Assembly: GCA_005879805.1 (NCBI GenBank)
Contig: VBKL01000056.1
Coordinates: 1 to 46,459, forward strand
Length of the DNA: 46,459 bases
Origin: Deltaproteobacteria bacterium
GTDB lineage: Bacteria > Myxococcota > Myxococcia > Myxococcales > 40CM-4-68-19
Reading direction: 5' to 3'
Positions 25,146 through 33,793 of the stretch are shown in pieces (the stretch's first letter is position 1; each line of letters opens with the position of its first letter). Made by a program: the position numbers and the translations under genes. The notes beneath the pieces are model-generated. The model was not told where the DNA came from, did not search any database, and saw only the letters and a program-made list of their open reading frames with translations.

Positions 25146-26693
25146 TCAGCGGCGTGAGGGGACGACGTGCAGGCGGAACCGTACCGGTCCTCCGCAAACC
25201 TCGGCGAGCAAATCCGACTTCTGCTGCGCGGACCAGACTTCGAGATCGGCGCCTTTTTCTGCCCACACGTCGATGCGCATCCCCGGCGCCCTGCGCGACA
25301 CCTCGAGCCGACGGACCTGGCGGCGGTGACCCCGATCGAGGCCGTCCGCGACCCGCAAGATGGCGGCGAGCCCGCGAACCACGACCCGCTCCGCCGGCGT
25401 GAGGAGCTGGAACACCTCGTGCCGATCCTTCGGTACCGAGCGCCGGTGGTAGCGCGCAATGGTGGCAATGAGCTCGCGCTCGCGATCGGTGAAGCCGGGG
25501 AGGTCGGCGTAGAAGAGCAGGTAGTAGCCGTGCTTGTGATGCCGGTTGTACGAGACGAACGTTCCGACGTCGTGGAGTAGCGCCGCGGCGTGGAGCAGAC
25601 CCCGCTCCTCGGCGCCGAGACGATGCATGGGGCGGAGCTGATCGAAGAGCGCCAGCGACAGCTGCGCGACCTGCTCGGCATGCGGCTCCCGGTACCCGCA
25701 GCGCCTGCCGAAGGCCCGCAGCCCCTCGAGAACGGCGTTCTCCTCGTGCAAGCCGGCGGCGGGCGGGCGGACCTCGCGGCGCACGAGGTCGGCCATGAGC
25801 CCGTCGCGCAAGCCCCGGGTGGTGACCTGCATCTCCTCGACGCGCAGCTTGCGCATGACGCCTTCGAGGATGGCGGTGCCGGCGTAGATGACGTCGATGC
25901 GGGAGGGATCGACGCCGAGCTTCTTGCGCTTCTTGAGATCGGCGGAGCGGAGCTTGTCGAGGACGGCGCGGACCTCGGCGTGGGAGACCGGCCTGCTTCC
26001 GCCCGGAGTGCCGGACATCGACTGCGCGAGAGCGGCAACGGCGCCGGTCGTTCCCGCCGCCCCGATGATCCTGCGGTGCTTCCCGATCAGCACGGGATCG
26101 ATTTGCAGCACCGCGTCCTCGACGGCTTCCTCGATCAGCTGCGCCTCGCGCCGCGAGATCGGGTCGTGCTCGACGAAGAACTCGCTCAGCCGGACCGAGC
26201 CGAGTTGTAAGCTGAAGGCGTGCTCGGGCTCCTCGCCATGGGCCGATATGATCTCCGTCGACCCGCCGCCAATGTCGATGAGGAGCGACCGGTCGGAGGC
26301 CGAGGTCCCTTGGAACACTCCCAGGCAAACCAGCCGGGCCTCCTCGGCGCCGCTGATCACTTCGATGTCGATGCCGGCCCGGCTCCGGGCGGCGCGCAAC
26401 AGCTCGTCGCGATTCGACGCCTCGCGCACGGCGCTCGTGGCCACCGCGCGCACGTGCGTTGCGCCCGCGGTCTGCGCGAGCTTGGCGAATCGGACGAGCG
26501 CTCCGGCACAGCCCGAAATCGATTCGCTGGAAAGGCGTCCGGTGCGGAAGACCTGCGCGCCGAGGCGGACGGCGGCGCGATCCTCGGCGCGGACCTCGAG
26601 TGTGCCGTCAGGCTGGGCGGACGCGACCTGCAGCCGCACGGCGTTCGAGCCGAGGTCGACCACCGCGAGCGTCTTGGGAACGGGTCTCCTCAT
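25146..26693 (-). CDS. Ppx/GppA-family phosphatase with C-terminal HD domain
   Basis: A 515-aa exopolyphosphatase / guanosine pentaphosphatase. The ASKHA N-terminal phosphate loop VVDLGSNAVRLQV, the VISGAEEARLVCLGV block and the second loop LLIDIGGGSTEII are intact. A C-terminal HD-like domain has LLHDVGTFVSYNRHHKHG. These enzymes shorten polyphosphate or convert pppGpp to ppGpp, which links to dksA elsewhere in the window. The ATG at 26693 overlaps the stop of the upstream HAD gene in ATGA. The longer in-frame extension lies inside that gene and was rejected. Which of the two activities dominates is not visible. Confidence 0.9.
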   Translation of the reverse strand: MRRPVPKTLAVVDLGSNAVRLQVASAQPDGTLEVRAEDRAAVRLGAQVFRTGRLSSESISGCAGALVRFAKLAQTAGATHVRAVATSAVREASNRDELLRAARSRAGIDIEVISGAEEARLVCLGVFQGTSASDRSLLIDIGGGSTEIISAHGEEPEHAFSLQLGSVRLSEFFVEHDPISRREAQLIEEAVEDAVLQIDPVLIGKHRRIIGAAGTTGAVAALAQSMSGTPGGSRPVSHAEVRAVLDKLRSADLKKRKKLGVDPSRIDVIYAGTAILEGVMRKLRVEEMQVTTRGLRDGLMADLVRREVRPPAAGLHEENAVLEGLRAFGRRCGYREPHAEQVAQLSLALFDQLRPMHRLGAEERGLLHAAALLHDVGTFVSYNRHHKHGYYLLFYADLPGFTDRERELIATIARYHRRSVPKDRHEVFQLLTPAERVVVRGLAAILRVADGLDRGHRRQVRRLEVSRRAPGMRIDVWAEKGADLEVWSAQQKSDLLAEVCGGPVRFRLHVVPSRR

Positions 26694-27463
26694 CTCTCGA
26701 TCATGTGGAAATCGACGATGGAAGGAATGGAAGGGAGCACCTCGACCGGCCGCGGAGAGTAATCCGTGTCGAGGTGGACGACGTGTGCGTCGGGGAAGCG
26801 CGTCTTGTATCCGTTGACGTGCGTCGGCTCGTTGTCGAAAGCGCAAGCGATGCCGCGCATCGCCGCGAGCCGGTCGTGGCAGATCTCCTTCCAGCGGTCG
26901 TCGTCATCCGCGAGCTTCGGCTTGAGCCACAGTTGCACCGTGGCCGCGCTGGCCGGCGCCGCGGGCGCGACGATTTCCGGCAAGGGAAATCCCGCTCGCT
27001 CGAATGCCGCGAGCGTTCCGGCTTCCATTCCGGAATGGCGACCGGTGACGTAGAGGACGTGGGCGCCACGCTGGACGAAGCGCCCCAGGTAGTCGCGCGC
27101 GCCCCGGACCGGTTCGTCCTCCTTGCAATACTCGCTGGTGAAAAAGCGATCGAGCCAGTAACGGCGCAGATCTTCGTAAAGCGTCTCGATCTGCCCGGCC
27201 GCGAGACCGCTCAGGCGCATGGTGTCGCGCAGGTCCCAGGAAACGATCATCTCGGGACCGCAGCGGGCGAGCGCTTCGACGCCGCGCTCGCGCCCGAAGT
27301 CGCGCACGATGCGCGCCTGGCGCGGCTTGTTGGAAAGGAGCGTTCCGTCGAGGTCGAACGCGGCGGCGAATCTTCCCGGCCGGATGGCGTCCAGAGCGCC
27401 CTGCAGGATACGGGTCTTCTCACCTTCGATGGCGCGGGCTCCGTACCGGAGCGTGCGGATCAC
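26690..27463 (-). CDS. HAD-family phosphatase
   Basis: A 257-aa HAD hydrolase with motif I AAFDLDGTLLS (nucleophile Asp37, acid Asp39 by count), motif II VLYVTGRHSG and an acidic motif near CAFDNEPTHVN. The insert between motifs I and II is helical and about 100 residues long. Substrate unknown. A GTG start at 27463 is used. Its stop is coupled by ATGA to the Ppx/GppA gene, so the two phosphatases, and probably the HAD-HerA gene after them, form one transcription unit. Confidence 0.8.
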   Translation of the reverse strand: MIRTLRYGARAIEGEKTRILQGALDAIRPGRFAAAFDLDGTLLSNKPRQARIVRDFGRERGVEALARCGPEMIVSWDLRDTMRLSGLAAGQIETLYEDLRRYWLDRFFTSEYCKEDEPVRGARDYLGRFVQRGAHVLYVTGRHSGMEAGTLAAFERAGFPLPEIVAPAAPASAATVQLWLKPKLADDDDRWKEICHDRLAAMRGIACAFDNEPTHVNGYKTRFPDAHVVHLDTDYSPRPVEVLPSIPSIVDFHMIER

Positions 27464-27576
27464 GACCGCTCAGTAGCAGACGCGGGTACGCCTGGGAATT
27501 CCGCTTCTCGCCACAGGGAAGATGCGTTCGCCGGTTGACGCCCGCCGCGGCCTTCGCGCCCGGCCCGCGGCTGGCA

Positions 27577-27598
27577 TGGAAACGGGGGCCCGTTTCCA
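27577..27598. repeat. Perfect inverted repeat upstream of the propeller lipoprotein gene
   Basis: TGGAAACGGG and CCCGTTTCCA (10-bp arms, 2-nt centre) sit 18 nt before the ATG at 27617, directly in the leader. There is no T-run, so an operator or an mRNA leader hairpin is more likely than a terminator. Confidence 0.55.
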
Positions 27599-27616
27599 GG
27601 GGCCGAGGGGTCGAGC

Positions 27617-28987
27617 ATGAGAGCGTGGAAGCGGCTGTCCGGTCGGCTGGCGTTGGGCATCCTGGTCACCGGCGCGGCATGCGGCGGCTCGTTCTCGGGA
27701 TCCGGTTCCGGTGGGGCGCAAGGCCCCGGCCCGTGGCCCGTCGCCAACGTGCAGTACGGCTCCGCCAACGGCATCGCCGAAACGCCCATCGTCGGGATGA
27801 CCACCGACGGCGCGCAGAACCGCTGGATCGCGACGCACGCGGCGCTCTACCTGTTGCGTCCCGGCGACAAGACCTTCCGGCGGTACGACGCTCGCGACGG
27901 GCTTCATCTCACGGGCAACCCGGTCACCTACTGCGATACCTGGGCGCCCCATCCATCCTGCCTCTCGGGCGCCGCGGTTTCGCCAGGCATCACCGAGATC
28001 ACGGGCGGCGCCGCGGGCGAAGTCTTCGTCGGCTACGCGGGTCACGACGACGGGAGCGAGGATTACACCGATCCCAACCGTCACACCGGCAAGCTCGACC
28101 GCGTTCGCGTCGACGCCTCGGGCACGCTCTCCGTGCAGCGCCTCGACCTGGTGAACAGCGAGACCGCGCAGTTCTGGCACAACCGGACGGTACAGCGGCT
28201 CCTCTACGATCGCGCTCGCAAGGAGCTTTACGTCGGGTCGAACCACGGCATCGATCGCCTGCAGCCGGATCGGTATCGCGATCCCAAGCCCGGTGAGTGG
28301 TTCCTGGACGTCACCCACGAGTGGCTGAGCGATCATCTCCATCCGCGGGTTTGCTTCCACGCCGCCTGCACCGGCAACGAGTCGAAGGACACGCAGATGA
28401 TGGGCGATTGGCGCGGGCTCACCCTGGCTCCGGACGGGGATTTGTGGGTCGCGGGCAAGTGGACGGCAGGCAAGATCCGCTGGACTTCGGATCTCTCCGC
28501 CTGGCACACGCGCCCGGGCGCGCAGGCCTACGCCTACAACTTCGGCGACCCGTACGATCCCGCCACCGGAGCCAATCCTCCGGTCTTCAAACCGCCGCGC
28601 GAGGGCGATCCGGTCTCCATCGGCGCGGTAGCGGTGACCAAGGACGGAACCGTCTGGTTCGCGAGCGATCCTCTCAGCTCGCGCGATCCGAACTACGGCC
28701 TCGCCTCTTTCGACGGCAAGTCCTTCAACTACTTCCCGCTGCGCGCCGCCGGGGTGTCCCGGGCCCGCGACCTCATCGCCCTGCCGGACGGCCGCCTGGC
28801 CATTGCCTCGCCGGCGGGATTGTCCTTGTGGGATCCGTCGAGCGGCAAGACGACACTCGTCAGCGGAACCGCCGCCCTTCCCTCGGACGACGTGCTTCGC
28901 CTCGAGCTCGATGGTTCCGTCGAGCCCCCTTCACTGCACGTGTCGACCACGGCGGGAGCGGCGGTACTGCGGGTGCTGCCGCCTTGA
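27617..28987 (+). CDS. Putative lipoprotein with beta-propeller-like repeats
   Basis: A 456-aa exported protein. The leader MRAWKRLSGRLALGILVTGAACGGS ends in a lipobox-like TGAAC with Cys22 or nearby, then a Gly/Ser linker. The body carries repeated short blocks of the two-component-regulator-propeller or sugar-lactone type: IVGMTTDGAQNRWIATHAALY, LTLAPDGDLWVAGKWTAG, VAVTKDGTVWFASDP and LIALPDGRLAIASPAGLSLW. Each ends in a W(V/I/F)A strand. This suggests a propeller on the outer membrane or in the periplasm. No ligand or activity can be named. Confidence 0.7.
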   Translation: MRAWKRLSGRLALGILVTGAACGGSFSGSGSGGAQGPGPWPVANVQYGSANGIAETPIVGMTTDGAQNRWIATHAALYLLRPGDKTFRRYDARDGLHLTGNPVTYCDTWAPHPSCLSGAAVSPGITEITGGAAGEVFVGYAGHDDGSEDYTDPNRHTGKLDRVRVDASGTLSVQRLDLVNSETAQFWHNRTVQRLLYDRARKELYVGSNHGIDRLQPDRYRDPKPGEWFLDVTHEWLSDHLHPRVCFHAACTGNESKDTQMMGDWRGLTLAPDGDLWVAGKWTAGKIRWTSDLSAWHTRPGAQAYAYNFGDPYDPATGANPPVFKPPREGDPVSIGAVAVTKDGTVWFASDPLSSRDPNYGLASFDGKSFNYFPLRAAGVSRARDLIALPDGRLAIASPAGLSLWDPSSGKTTLVSGTAALPSDDVLRLELDGSVEPPSLHVSTTAGAAVLRVLPP

Positions 28988-29128
28988 GAGAGCTTCCCTC
29001 CGACGGCGCGCCGAGGCGATTCGCGTGGCATCGTTTGGGACGGGCCCGAGGCAGAGCGTTGCACTCTTCTATCCGCTTGGTCCAAATCGCCAGGTGCCGA
29101 CCCGCAACAACCACGATTGCGGCCGCGC

Positions 29129-29168
29129 CACGAGCGAATGGTCCGCACCACGAGCGAATGGTCCGCAC
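29129..29168. repeat. Two 20-bp tandem copies
   Basis: CCACGAGCGAATGGTCCGCA occurs twice back to back with no mismatch. It sits exactly where similarity of the transposase remnant ends, so it may be a scar of a rearrangement. Confidence 0.9.
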
Positions 29169-29497
29169 CCGAAGAGAGCCTGTCGATATCATCGATGCCG
29201 ACCGCCCTGCCGGCGTGGCGGAACCAGTTCGAGAGCAACGTAGTCCACGGCATTGGCGACTTCCCTGACCGTGCGCAACACGTGAAACCGCTCCGCAAAT
29301 ACCTTGCCGTGGCGCAGGAGTGCCGCATTGAGCGCCTTTGCAACGCGGATTGCGAGTCCCTGCCCGCCGCGCGAGAGGGCCGCGCGGTTCTTGGCCTCGG
29401 CGATCAGGTGGAGGTGGTAGTCGATTGTCAAGTGGATTCGGTAATTGGTTTGCGTCCGCGACCTACCGGCGGCGACGCCGGTCCGCTCTGGGTGCAC
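29166..29497 (-). pseudogene. Decayed REP-associated tyrosine (Y1) transposase
   Basis: The minus strand encodes YHLHLIAEAKNRAALSRGG, GLAIRVAKALNAALL and HGKVFAERFH, the classical core of Y1 transposases of the TnpA-REP/RAYT type; HLH is the metal-binding HUH motif. After VREVANAVDYV, near 29238, the frame changes and continues as LLSNWFRHAGRAVG ... RLSSG, the expected C-terminal part. At least one frameshift is therefore present. The N-terminal strand normally upstream of the HUH motif is missing; only TNYRIHLTID remains, so there is also a 5' deletion. The gene is not functional. RAYT proteins mobilise short palindromes in trans; such palindromes lie about 100 bp away. Confidence 0.75.
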
Positions 29498-29595
29498 GCT
29501 GGGACGATCGGGTGCGGGCCGCGGGGACCGGTACCGGCTGGAGCGGAGGCGGGCGGACGGAGTGAACTGATTCAGCGGTGCTCGGCCTGCCTCTG

Positions 29596-29643
29596 GCGTC
29601 GTGTAGCGCTACGACGCATGTCACTGTGGCGCCACAGTGACAT
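29596..29643. repeat. Two abutting palindromes
   Basis: 29596-29617 is GCGTC-GT-GTAGCGCTAC-GACGC: a 10-bp palindrome inside 5-bp arms with a 2-nt bulge on one side. It is followed directly by a perfect 26-bp palindrome at 29618-29643, with ATGTCACTGTGGC as half-site. A partial second half-site (GCGCCACGGTGAC) occurs near 29690-29702. Plausible readings are a REP/BIME-like element related to the adjacent transposase remnant, or a dimeric regulator operator. Confidence 0.85.
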
Positions 29644-29773
29644 TTCCGGCCCAGTAGCCGTCCAAGGTTCCCTCCCTCAGGGAGGAATCGCGCCACGGTG
29701 ACCCGGATCGCCGCTTGCAATGCGGCCCGAAGGTCGGGCGGCACACGACTTCATGCCCGCGATGGGAGTCCGT

Positions 29774-31336
29774 ATGCGCCGTCCGTTATCGGTGGAGGCG
29801 GTCCTGCTGGTTTGCGCGGCGTGCGGCGGTCCGACCGACGAGCAGTTTCGATCCAGAGCGGGCCATCCCTCTAGCGCCAGCGAGCCGTCGGCCCTGCATG
29901 CCACGGCGGTATCGGCGAGCGAGAACGACCTCGACTGGGCGCCGGACCCGAAACCGGTCACTGGCTACCAGGTGTACCGCTCGGTGGGACCGTCTGCTGC
30001 GTACGATCCCGTTGCGAGCCTTCCCGCCGCGGCCACCGCATACGCCGACGGCGGGCTTCCCGCCTCGAGTCCGTACTGCTACCGCGTGCGTTCCTGGCGG
30101 ACCAGTCGCAACGGGACGTCCTATTCGCCCTTCCTCGGGCCGGCCTGCGCCACGACATTCGCGGCGCCCCCGCCGGCGCCCTCACGACTCGCCTCCCCGT
30201 CCGGCGTCGCTGCGGTGCCAGTCCGCGACGACTTCTTCCGACCTGACGATTCGATAATCCAGGTCACGTGGTTCGACAACTCCGCGAACGAGGGCCAATT
30301 CCGCATTGAAGAGGCCAGCAGCGTTTCGGGGCCATGGACGCAGAGCATGATCGTCCCGGCAAACAGCACCTCCGCCGTCCGGTTGGGCGTACGCGAACAG
30401 CGGATCTGCTTCCGGATCACGGCGGTGAGCTCCAGCGCGACGTCCGATCCTTCGCTGCCAGCCTGCACCGTCGCGCCAGCCAACCCGACCGGCCTCGCCG
30501 CACGTACAGTCGATGGCCGGATCGGCCTGACCTGGGCGGACAACAGCGCCTTCGAGGACGGGTACGAGGTCTGGCGAGCGGATCCGACCGGGACCTGGAG
30601 CGAGCTCGCAACCCTGCCCGCCAACGCAACCGGCTACACCGACGGGAACCTCTCCGCCGACCAGACGTACCTCTATCGCGTGCAGGCGGTCCGCGACGGC
30701 GGCGGTTCGGATTACTCCAACCTGGCCGCCGGCGTCCTCGCGACCGCGGTTCCCGCCGCGCCCGCGGGCCTCGTCGCCATGTACTGGGCGGACATGTGGG
30801 GAGGTTGGCTGTACTTCGATGTCTTCTGGACGGACGGGTCGGACAACGAGACTGGATTCCGCATCGAGGCTTCCGACGACGGCATCGCCGGATGGATGCC
30901 GGTGTCCATCCCCCTGCCGGGCCAGTCCTATGTTCACGAGCAGCTCGATCTGTTCCTCTTCGTAGGAGGATTCTTCGACGCGTGCTACCGCGTCGTCGCA
31001 TTCAATTCGCTGGGCGATTCCCTTCCATCGAATGTCTTCTGCACCGGCTGGGGCGGGGCGCCACAAGACCTCGTCGCGACGGCCGTCGATCGGCAGACCA
31101 TCGATCTCTCCTGGACGAGCGTCGCGCGGTCGGCGAGCGGATACGACATCTACCGCGTGACCTCCGGTGCTGATTGGGAGATCGTCGCCAGCCTGCCTCC
31201 GGACGCGACCAGCCATCGCGATACCGGTCTCGCCGCCGGAACGGATTACCAGTACATCGTCACGGTGAAGTATCCGCTCAATGATCAGTACGACTTCTAC
31301 AACCAAGCCTGGTCGAGCGTCGCGACGGCACCGTAG
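29774..31336 (+). CDS. Lipoprotein with fibronectin type III repeats
   Basis: A 520-aa exported protein. The leader MRRPLSVEAVLLVCAACGG has a lipobox with Cys near residue 14-17. The rest is a string of about five FN3-like modules of 90-100 residues, with typical elements: ITLSW-like strands (GRIGLTWADNS, TIDLSWTSV), GY(E/D/Q)V(W/Y)R strands, and LPANATGYTDGNLSADQTYLYRVQAV and similar loop-strand pairs. No catalytic domain is present. FN3 arrays in secreted bacterial proteins serve as spacers or as carbohydrate/surface-binding modules. The ATG at 29774 is preferred for GGGAG upstream. It is followed after 75 nt by the lipase-like gene. Confidence 0.8.
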   Translation: MRRPLSVEAVLLVCAACGGPTDEQFRSRAGHPSSASEPSALHATAVSASENDLDWAPDPKPVTGYQVYRSVGPSAAYDPVASLPAAATAYADGGLPASSPYCYRVRSWRTSRNGTSYSPFLGPACATTFAAPPPAPSRLASPSGVAAVPVRDDFFRPDDSIIQVTWFDNSANEGQFRIEEASSVSGPWTQSMIVPANSTSAVRLGVREQRICFRITAVSSSATSDPSLPACTVAPANPTGLAARTVDGRIGLTWADNSAFEDGYEVWRADPTGTWSELATLPANATGYTDGNLSADQTYLYRVQAVRDGGGSDYSNLAAGVLATAVPAAPAGLVAMYWADMWGGWLYFDVFWTDGSDNETGFRIEASDDGIAGWMPVSIPLPGQSYVHEQLDLFLFVGGFFDACYRVVAFNSLGDSLPSNVFCTGWGGAPQDLVATAVDRQTIDLSWTSVARSASGYDIYRVTSGADWEIVASLPPDATSHRDTGLAAGTDYQYIVTVKYPLNDQYDFYNQAWSSVATAP

Positions 31337-31411
31337 GGGATGGATCCAGATTCATCGTCACCAGCATGCGACTCGATATCAGGGGCATTTCATTGCACGA
31401 GGGGGAAGAAG

Positions 31412-33718
31412 ATGACGCGATTCCTTTGCACGGCCATGGCTTCCATGACGATTGCGATTCCGTTCGCCGGGCCCGCCTTGGCCGCCGTAGAACCGTCGTT
31501 CGACCTGTCCGATCCTTCGACCGCGCCTTTTCCCAGCGATCGCTTCACCGTTCCGGACGATCCCGGCGATCCAAACAATACGGGTTTGCGCGTGGACCTG
31601 CCGATGCCCGACTGCGCGAGCCGGCCTGGCGACTGCTCGAACATCGAGACCGTCAACAAGCTCGACGGGTTCAATCTGCTGCCGCGTATCTCCATCCCCT
31701 TCAGCGGAGCGATCGACCCGGCCAGCGTCGGCAGCCGCTCCGTCTTCTTCGTGCGCCTGGGGACGGCCGTGCGGCGCGACGATGACCAGGATGGCGAGGA
31801 CGACGGCGGCGACGCGGAGCAACGCGAGTCCAGGGTGATCGGCATCAACCAGGCGATATGGGATCCCGCGACGAACACGCTGCACGCGCACGCGGACGAG
31901 CTCCTCGAGCAGTACACGCGGTACCTGCTCGTCGTGACGACAGGGATCCGCGACGCGGGCGGAGCGCCCATCGAGCCGGCGGATCGATTCGAGCGGTTCT
32001 TGCATGACGACGGTGCACGCCATGGTCGGGACGCGACGCTCGAGCGTTATCGCAAGTCCCTGCGCCGCGGGCTCGAGCGCGCGAAGGAACGCCTCCACCT
32101 GCACCGCCGGAGCATCGCCGCCGCAAGCGTCTTCACCACGCAGACCGTGACCTCGGTGCTCGAGCGCATCCGCGATCGGATCGACGCGAGCACTCCTGCG
32201 CCGGCGACTTTTCTCCTCGCCACGGATCCGGCAGTACCTGGCCCAGGGACGGCCCGCGCTCTCTTCTCCGCCTCCGCGATCGAGAAGATGGTGTTCCGCG
32301 AGCACGTCGGCTTCTCCACGCTGCCGTCAGGGGATCGAGCGCCGAAGTTCACCCTCGTCGATCGCACCCCGTCAGTCGCGCTGCTGCGCATCTTCGACGG
32401 CGCCGTGGGTCAGATCGCGTTCGGGAAGTTCGCGGCGCCCGTCTACCTGGCGGGCGACGGTCTGATCCCCATCGTGGGAACGCTCGCAGGCATCCCCGCC
32501 GTCCAGCAGACTGGTGATCTGCACTTCACCCTCTTCCTGCCTTCGGGAGAGCGGCCCTCCTCGGGTTGGCCGGTGGCGATCTTCGGACACGGTCTCGGGC
32601 AACATGACAAGAACCTGGACGTTTTCACGATCGCAGGCTCACTGGCGGCCCACGGCATCGCGACCATCGCCATCAACTTCGTGGGCCACGGCTTCGGCCC
32701 GGCCGGCACGCTCGCCCTCACGCTTCTGCCGGGTGGCCGCATCGTCTCGGTTCCGGCGGGAGGCCGCGGCGAGGACCGGAACGGCGACGGAATCATCGGC
32801 CCGCAGGAGGGATTCAACCTCGTTCCCCCGGGGCTGATCGTGGCGCGCGATTCGCGCAGCCAGTCCGCAATCGATCTCATGCAGCTGGTACGCGTGATCC
32901 AGGTAGGCATGGATGCGGACGGCGACGGCGTCGCCGACCTCGATGCCTCGCGCGTCTATTACGTCGGCCAGTCCCTGGGCGCGACCGTCGGAATCATGGC
33001 GGTCGCACTCGATCGAGGCATCCGCGCATCGGTTCTCAACGTCATGAACGGTCTCCAGTACGAGGAGTTCCGTCTCGGGACCGTCTTCCGCCCGCAGCTC
33101 GGGGTTGCCCTCGCAAACCGGATTCCGCGGCTCTTCAACAATCCGTCCGCCAGTTGCCCGGGCAATGGATGCGCGGCGTTCGACGAGAATCTGCCCTTCC
33201 GCGACCAGCCGCCCCTGACCAATGACGTCGCGGGAGCGATGGGAATCCAGGAGCTGCTCGATCGCGGAGAGTGGGTCAGCATGCAAGCTGCTCCGATCGC
33301 CTTCGCGCCGCACCTGCGAAAGGAGGCGCGACCCGACGTACCCGCGAGGCCCGTCCTCATCCAGATCGCCAAGGGAGATCAGACGGCGCCAAACACTTCC
33401 ACGTCGGCGCTCTTGCGAGCCGGCGACCTCCTCGACCGCACCACGTTGTTCAGGAACGATCTGGCTTTCGCAGCCCCGCCGTGCAGCGGGGGCGCGGGAA
33501 AGCCCTGCGTGGACAAGGATCCGCACCGGTTCCTCACCCGCACCGATGCTTCCCGGACGGCTCCCAACTTCGCCATCGCGCTGCAGGCGCAGGAGCAGGT
33601 TGCGACCTTCTTCGCCTCGGACGGATCGACCATCGTCGACCCCGACGGCGCCGGCGGTCCGCTCTTCGAAGTGCCGATTCGAGGTCAGCTTCCGGAGGAG
33701 CTCGGCTACATCCCTTGA
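31412..33718 (+). CDS. Secreted lipase-like alpha/beta hydrolase with Ig-like N-terminal domain
   Basis: A 768-aa protein with signal peptide (residues ~1-24, ending PALAA). The N-terminal part (APFPSDRFTVPD, TGLRVDLP, VNKLDGFNLLPRISIPFSG) resembles the bacterial virulence-factor lipase N-terminal domain, including an Ig-like strand set with SGAIDPASV. The C-terminal half is an alpha/beta-hydrolase: an IFGHGLGQHDKN oxyanion region, YYVGQSLGATVG as the nucleophile elbow GxSxG, and DKDPHRFL as a candidate His region. A charged helical insert (~210-245) follows the Ig part. GGGGGAAG precedes the ATG. It is probably an extracellular esterase or lipase; the substrate is unknown. Confidence 0.75.
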   Translation: MTRFLCTAMASMTIAIPFAGPALAAVEPSFDLSDPSTAPFPSDRFTVPDDPGDPNNTGLRVDLPMPDCASRPGDCSNIETVNKLDGFNLLPRISIPFSGAIDPASVGSRSVFFVRLGTAVRRDDDQDGEDDGGDAEQRESRVIGINQAIWDPATNTLHAHADELLEQYTRYLLVVTTGIRDAGGAPIEPADRFERFLHDDGARHGRDATLERYRKSLRRGLERAKERLHLHRRSIAAASVFTTQTVTSVLERIRDRIDASTPAPATFLLATDPAVPGPGTARALFSASAIEKMVFREHVGFSTLPSGDRAPKFTLVDRTPSVALLRIFDGAVGQIAFGKFAAPVYLAGDGLIPIVGTLAGIPAVQQTGDLHFTLFLPSGERPSSGWPVAIFGHGLGQHDKNLDVFTIAGSLAAHGIATIAINFVGHGFGPAGTLALTLLPGGRIVSVPAGGRGEDRNGDGIIGPQEGFNLVPPGLIVARDSRSQSAIDLMQLVRVIQVGMDADGDGVADLDASRVYYVGQSLGATVGIMAVALDRGIRASVLNVMNGLQYEEFRLGTVFRPQLGVALANRIPRLFNNPSASCPGNGCAAFDENLPFRDQPPLTNDVAGAMGIQELLDRGEWVSMQAAPIAFAPHLRKEARPDVPARPVLIQIAKGDQTAPNTSTSALLRAGDLLDRTTLFRNDLAFAAPPCSGGAGKPCVDKDPHRFLTRTDASRTAPNFAIALQAQEQVATFFASDGSTIVDPDGAGGPLFEVPIRGQLPEELGYIP

Positions 33719-33793
33719 GCGTGACGGTGCCCTACGGGCCGCCGGCGCCCAGGAACCCTGCGCGGGGTGCGTTGCATGCTCTGACGCGCCCCA

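Larger units (their letters stand above)
28988..29773. other. Gene-poor interval with transposase remnant and palindromes
   Basis: A 786-bp interval between two exported-protein genes. It holds a decayed Y1/REP-associated transposase fragment (29166-29497, minus strand), a 20-bp tandem duplication (29129-29168) and strong palindromes (29596-29643). A third imperfect hairpin lies at 29668-29687 (TTCCCTCCCT / AGGGAGGAA). No intact gene was recognised. Confidence 0.7.

Noticed and set aside
27571-27600. Possible sigma-54 promoter (TGGCAT ...)
   Set aside because: No TTGC at the -12 position with correct spacing; the bases belong to the inverted repeat.
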